Source of the DNA: Gemmatimonadota bacterium
Lineage (GTDB): Bacteria; Gemmatimonadota; Gemmatimonadetes; Longimicrobiales; Longimicrobiaceae
Direction of reading: 5' to 3'
DNA length: 5,456 nt
Assembly (NCBI GenBank): GCA_019240375.1
Contig: JAFAYN010000117.1
Location: 1 to 5,456, forward strand
In this document: piece by piece, positions 5,209-5,456 of the stretch
Position numbering within the stretch: the first letter of the stretch is position 1
Layout of the letters: the number at the start of each line of letters is the position of its first letter
Made by a program: the position numbers and the translations under genes
Notes under the pieces: model-generated
The model's database searches: none
The model's input: only the letters and a program-made list of their open reading frames with translations
What the model was told of the DNA's origin: nothing

Positions 5209-5456
5209 ATGCCTCAGTACACCGCGCCGGGCGTCTACGTCGAAGAAGTGGCGTCGTCGGTGCAGCCGATCACAGGGGTGGGGACGAGCACGGCCGGGTT
5301 CATCGGCGTGGTGGCCGGCGACGTCACCATGCCGGCGCGGCCGGGCCAGTTCACCATGAGCGGGAGCACCCAGGTCCCGGTGCTCTACACCGTGGCCCCC
5401 CTCGGCCAGCCGCAGCTCGTCACGAGCTGGGAAGAGTTCAAGAACCTGTTCGGCGA
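5209..5456 (+). CDS. Contractile tail sheath protein, N-terminal fragment (3' truncated by the window)
   Basis: ATG 5209 follows a strong ribosome site. Eighty-two codons are visible before the window ends in frame without a stop. The N-terminus MPQYTAPGVYVEEV is the signature opening of phage-type and eCIS sheath proteins (Afp2-4/Pvc2-4 and related), followed by a Ser/Val/Gly-rich strand and TSTAGFIGVV (27-36), then a loop rich in Gly/Thr/Pro and LVTSWEEFKNLFG (70-82), the usual 'V-x-S-W-x-x-F-x-x-x-FG' block. Sheath subunits polymerise around the inner tube and contract to drive the tube into the target. The extended N-terminal arm normally links neighbouring subunits. Full-length family members are usually several hundred residues, so most of the gene lies outside. 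Tube and further sheath genes would be expected downstream. Confidence 0.93.
   Translation, partial: MPQYTAPGVYVEEVASSVQPITGVGTSTAGFIGVVAGDVTMPARPGQFTMSGSTQVPVLYTVAPLGQPQLVTSWEEFKNLFG

Overview
The window is a high-GC stretch of an extracellular contractile injection system (eCIS, the phage-tail-like Afp/PVC/MAC family) locus. All genes I can support lie on the + strand. Third codon positions are strongly G/C, and sampled coding stretches run at roughly 70-78% GC. This fits lineages such as Gemmatimonadota (Longimicrobium-like), Myxococcota or Actinomycetota, but the window alone does not decide between them and there is no RNA gene to help.

Layout. (1) Bases 1-2194 hold the 3' part of a large modular cargo-type protein: a DUF4157 zincin-like domain with an HELTH motif, a helical/glycine-rich middle, a Pro/Ala/Thr linker, and a C-terminal domain that looks like a polymorphic-toxin nuclease. 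(2) Bases 2226-3506 encode a cytoplasmic M15-type peptidoglycan carboxypeptidase that carries the LQRT-x-GN signature of eCIS-associated proteins and a C-terminal peptidoglycan-binding domain. (3) Bases 3503-4096 encode a DUF4255 (Pvc16/Afp16-like) tube or sheath terminator, coupled to the previous gene by an ATGA overlap. (4) Bases 4100-4714 encode a protein with two carboxypeptidase-regulatory-like beta domains. (5) Bases 4715-5208 are non-coding, distinctly lower in GC (about 59% over 4741-4980), and contain several inverted repeats. (6) From 5209 to the window end runs the N-terminus of a contractile tail sheath protein with a strong Shine-Dalgarno.

How they fit together. Genes 1-4 are separated by 31, -4 and 3 bases and look like one transcription unit of two putative effectors plus two particle-associated proteins. 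The sheath gene probably begins the structural operon (sheath, tube, baseplate and so on) beyond the window. Sheath and cap form the contractile machine. The DUF4157 protein and the M15 peptidase are the likely cargo, or, for the peptidase, possibly an assembly/release enzyme. The most interesting points are the probable toxin tail with no immunity gene after it, a perfect 10-bp inverted repeat exactly at the border between the conserved DUF4157 module and the variable remainder, a complete M15 active site in a protein with an eCIS-type N-terminal tag and no signal peptide, and the structured low-GC leader before the sheath gene.
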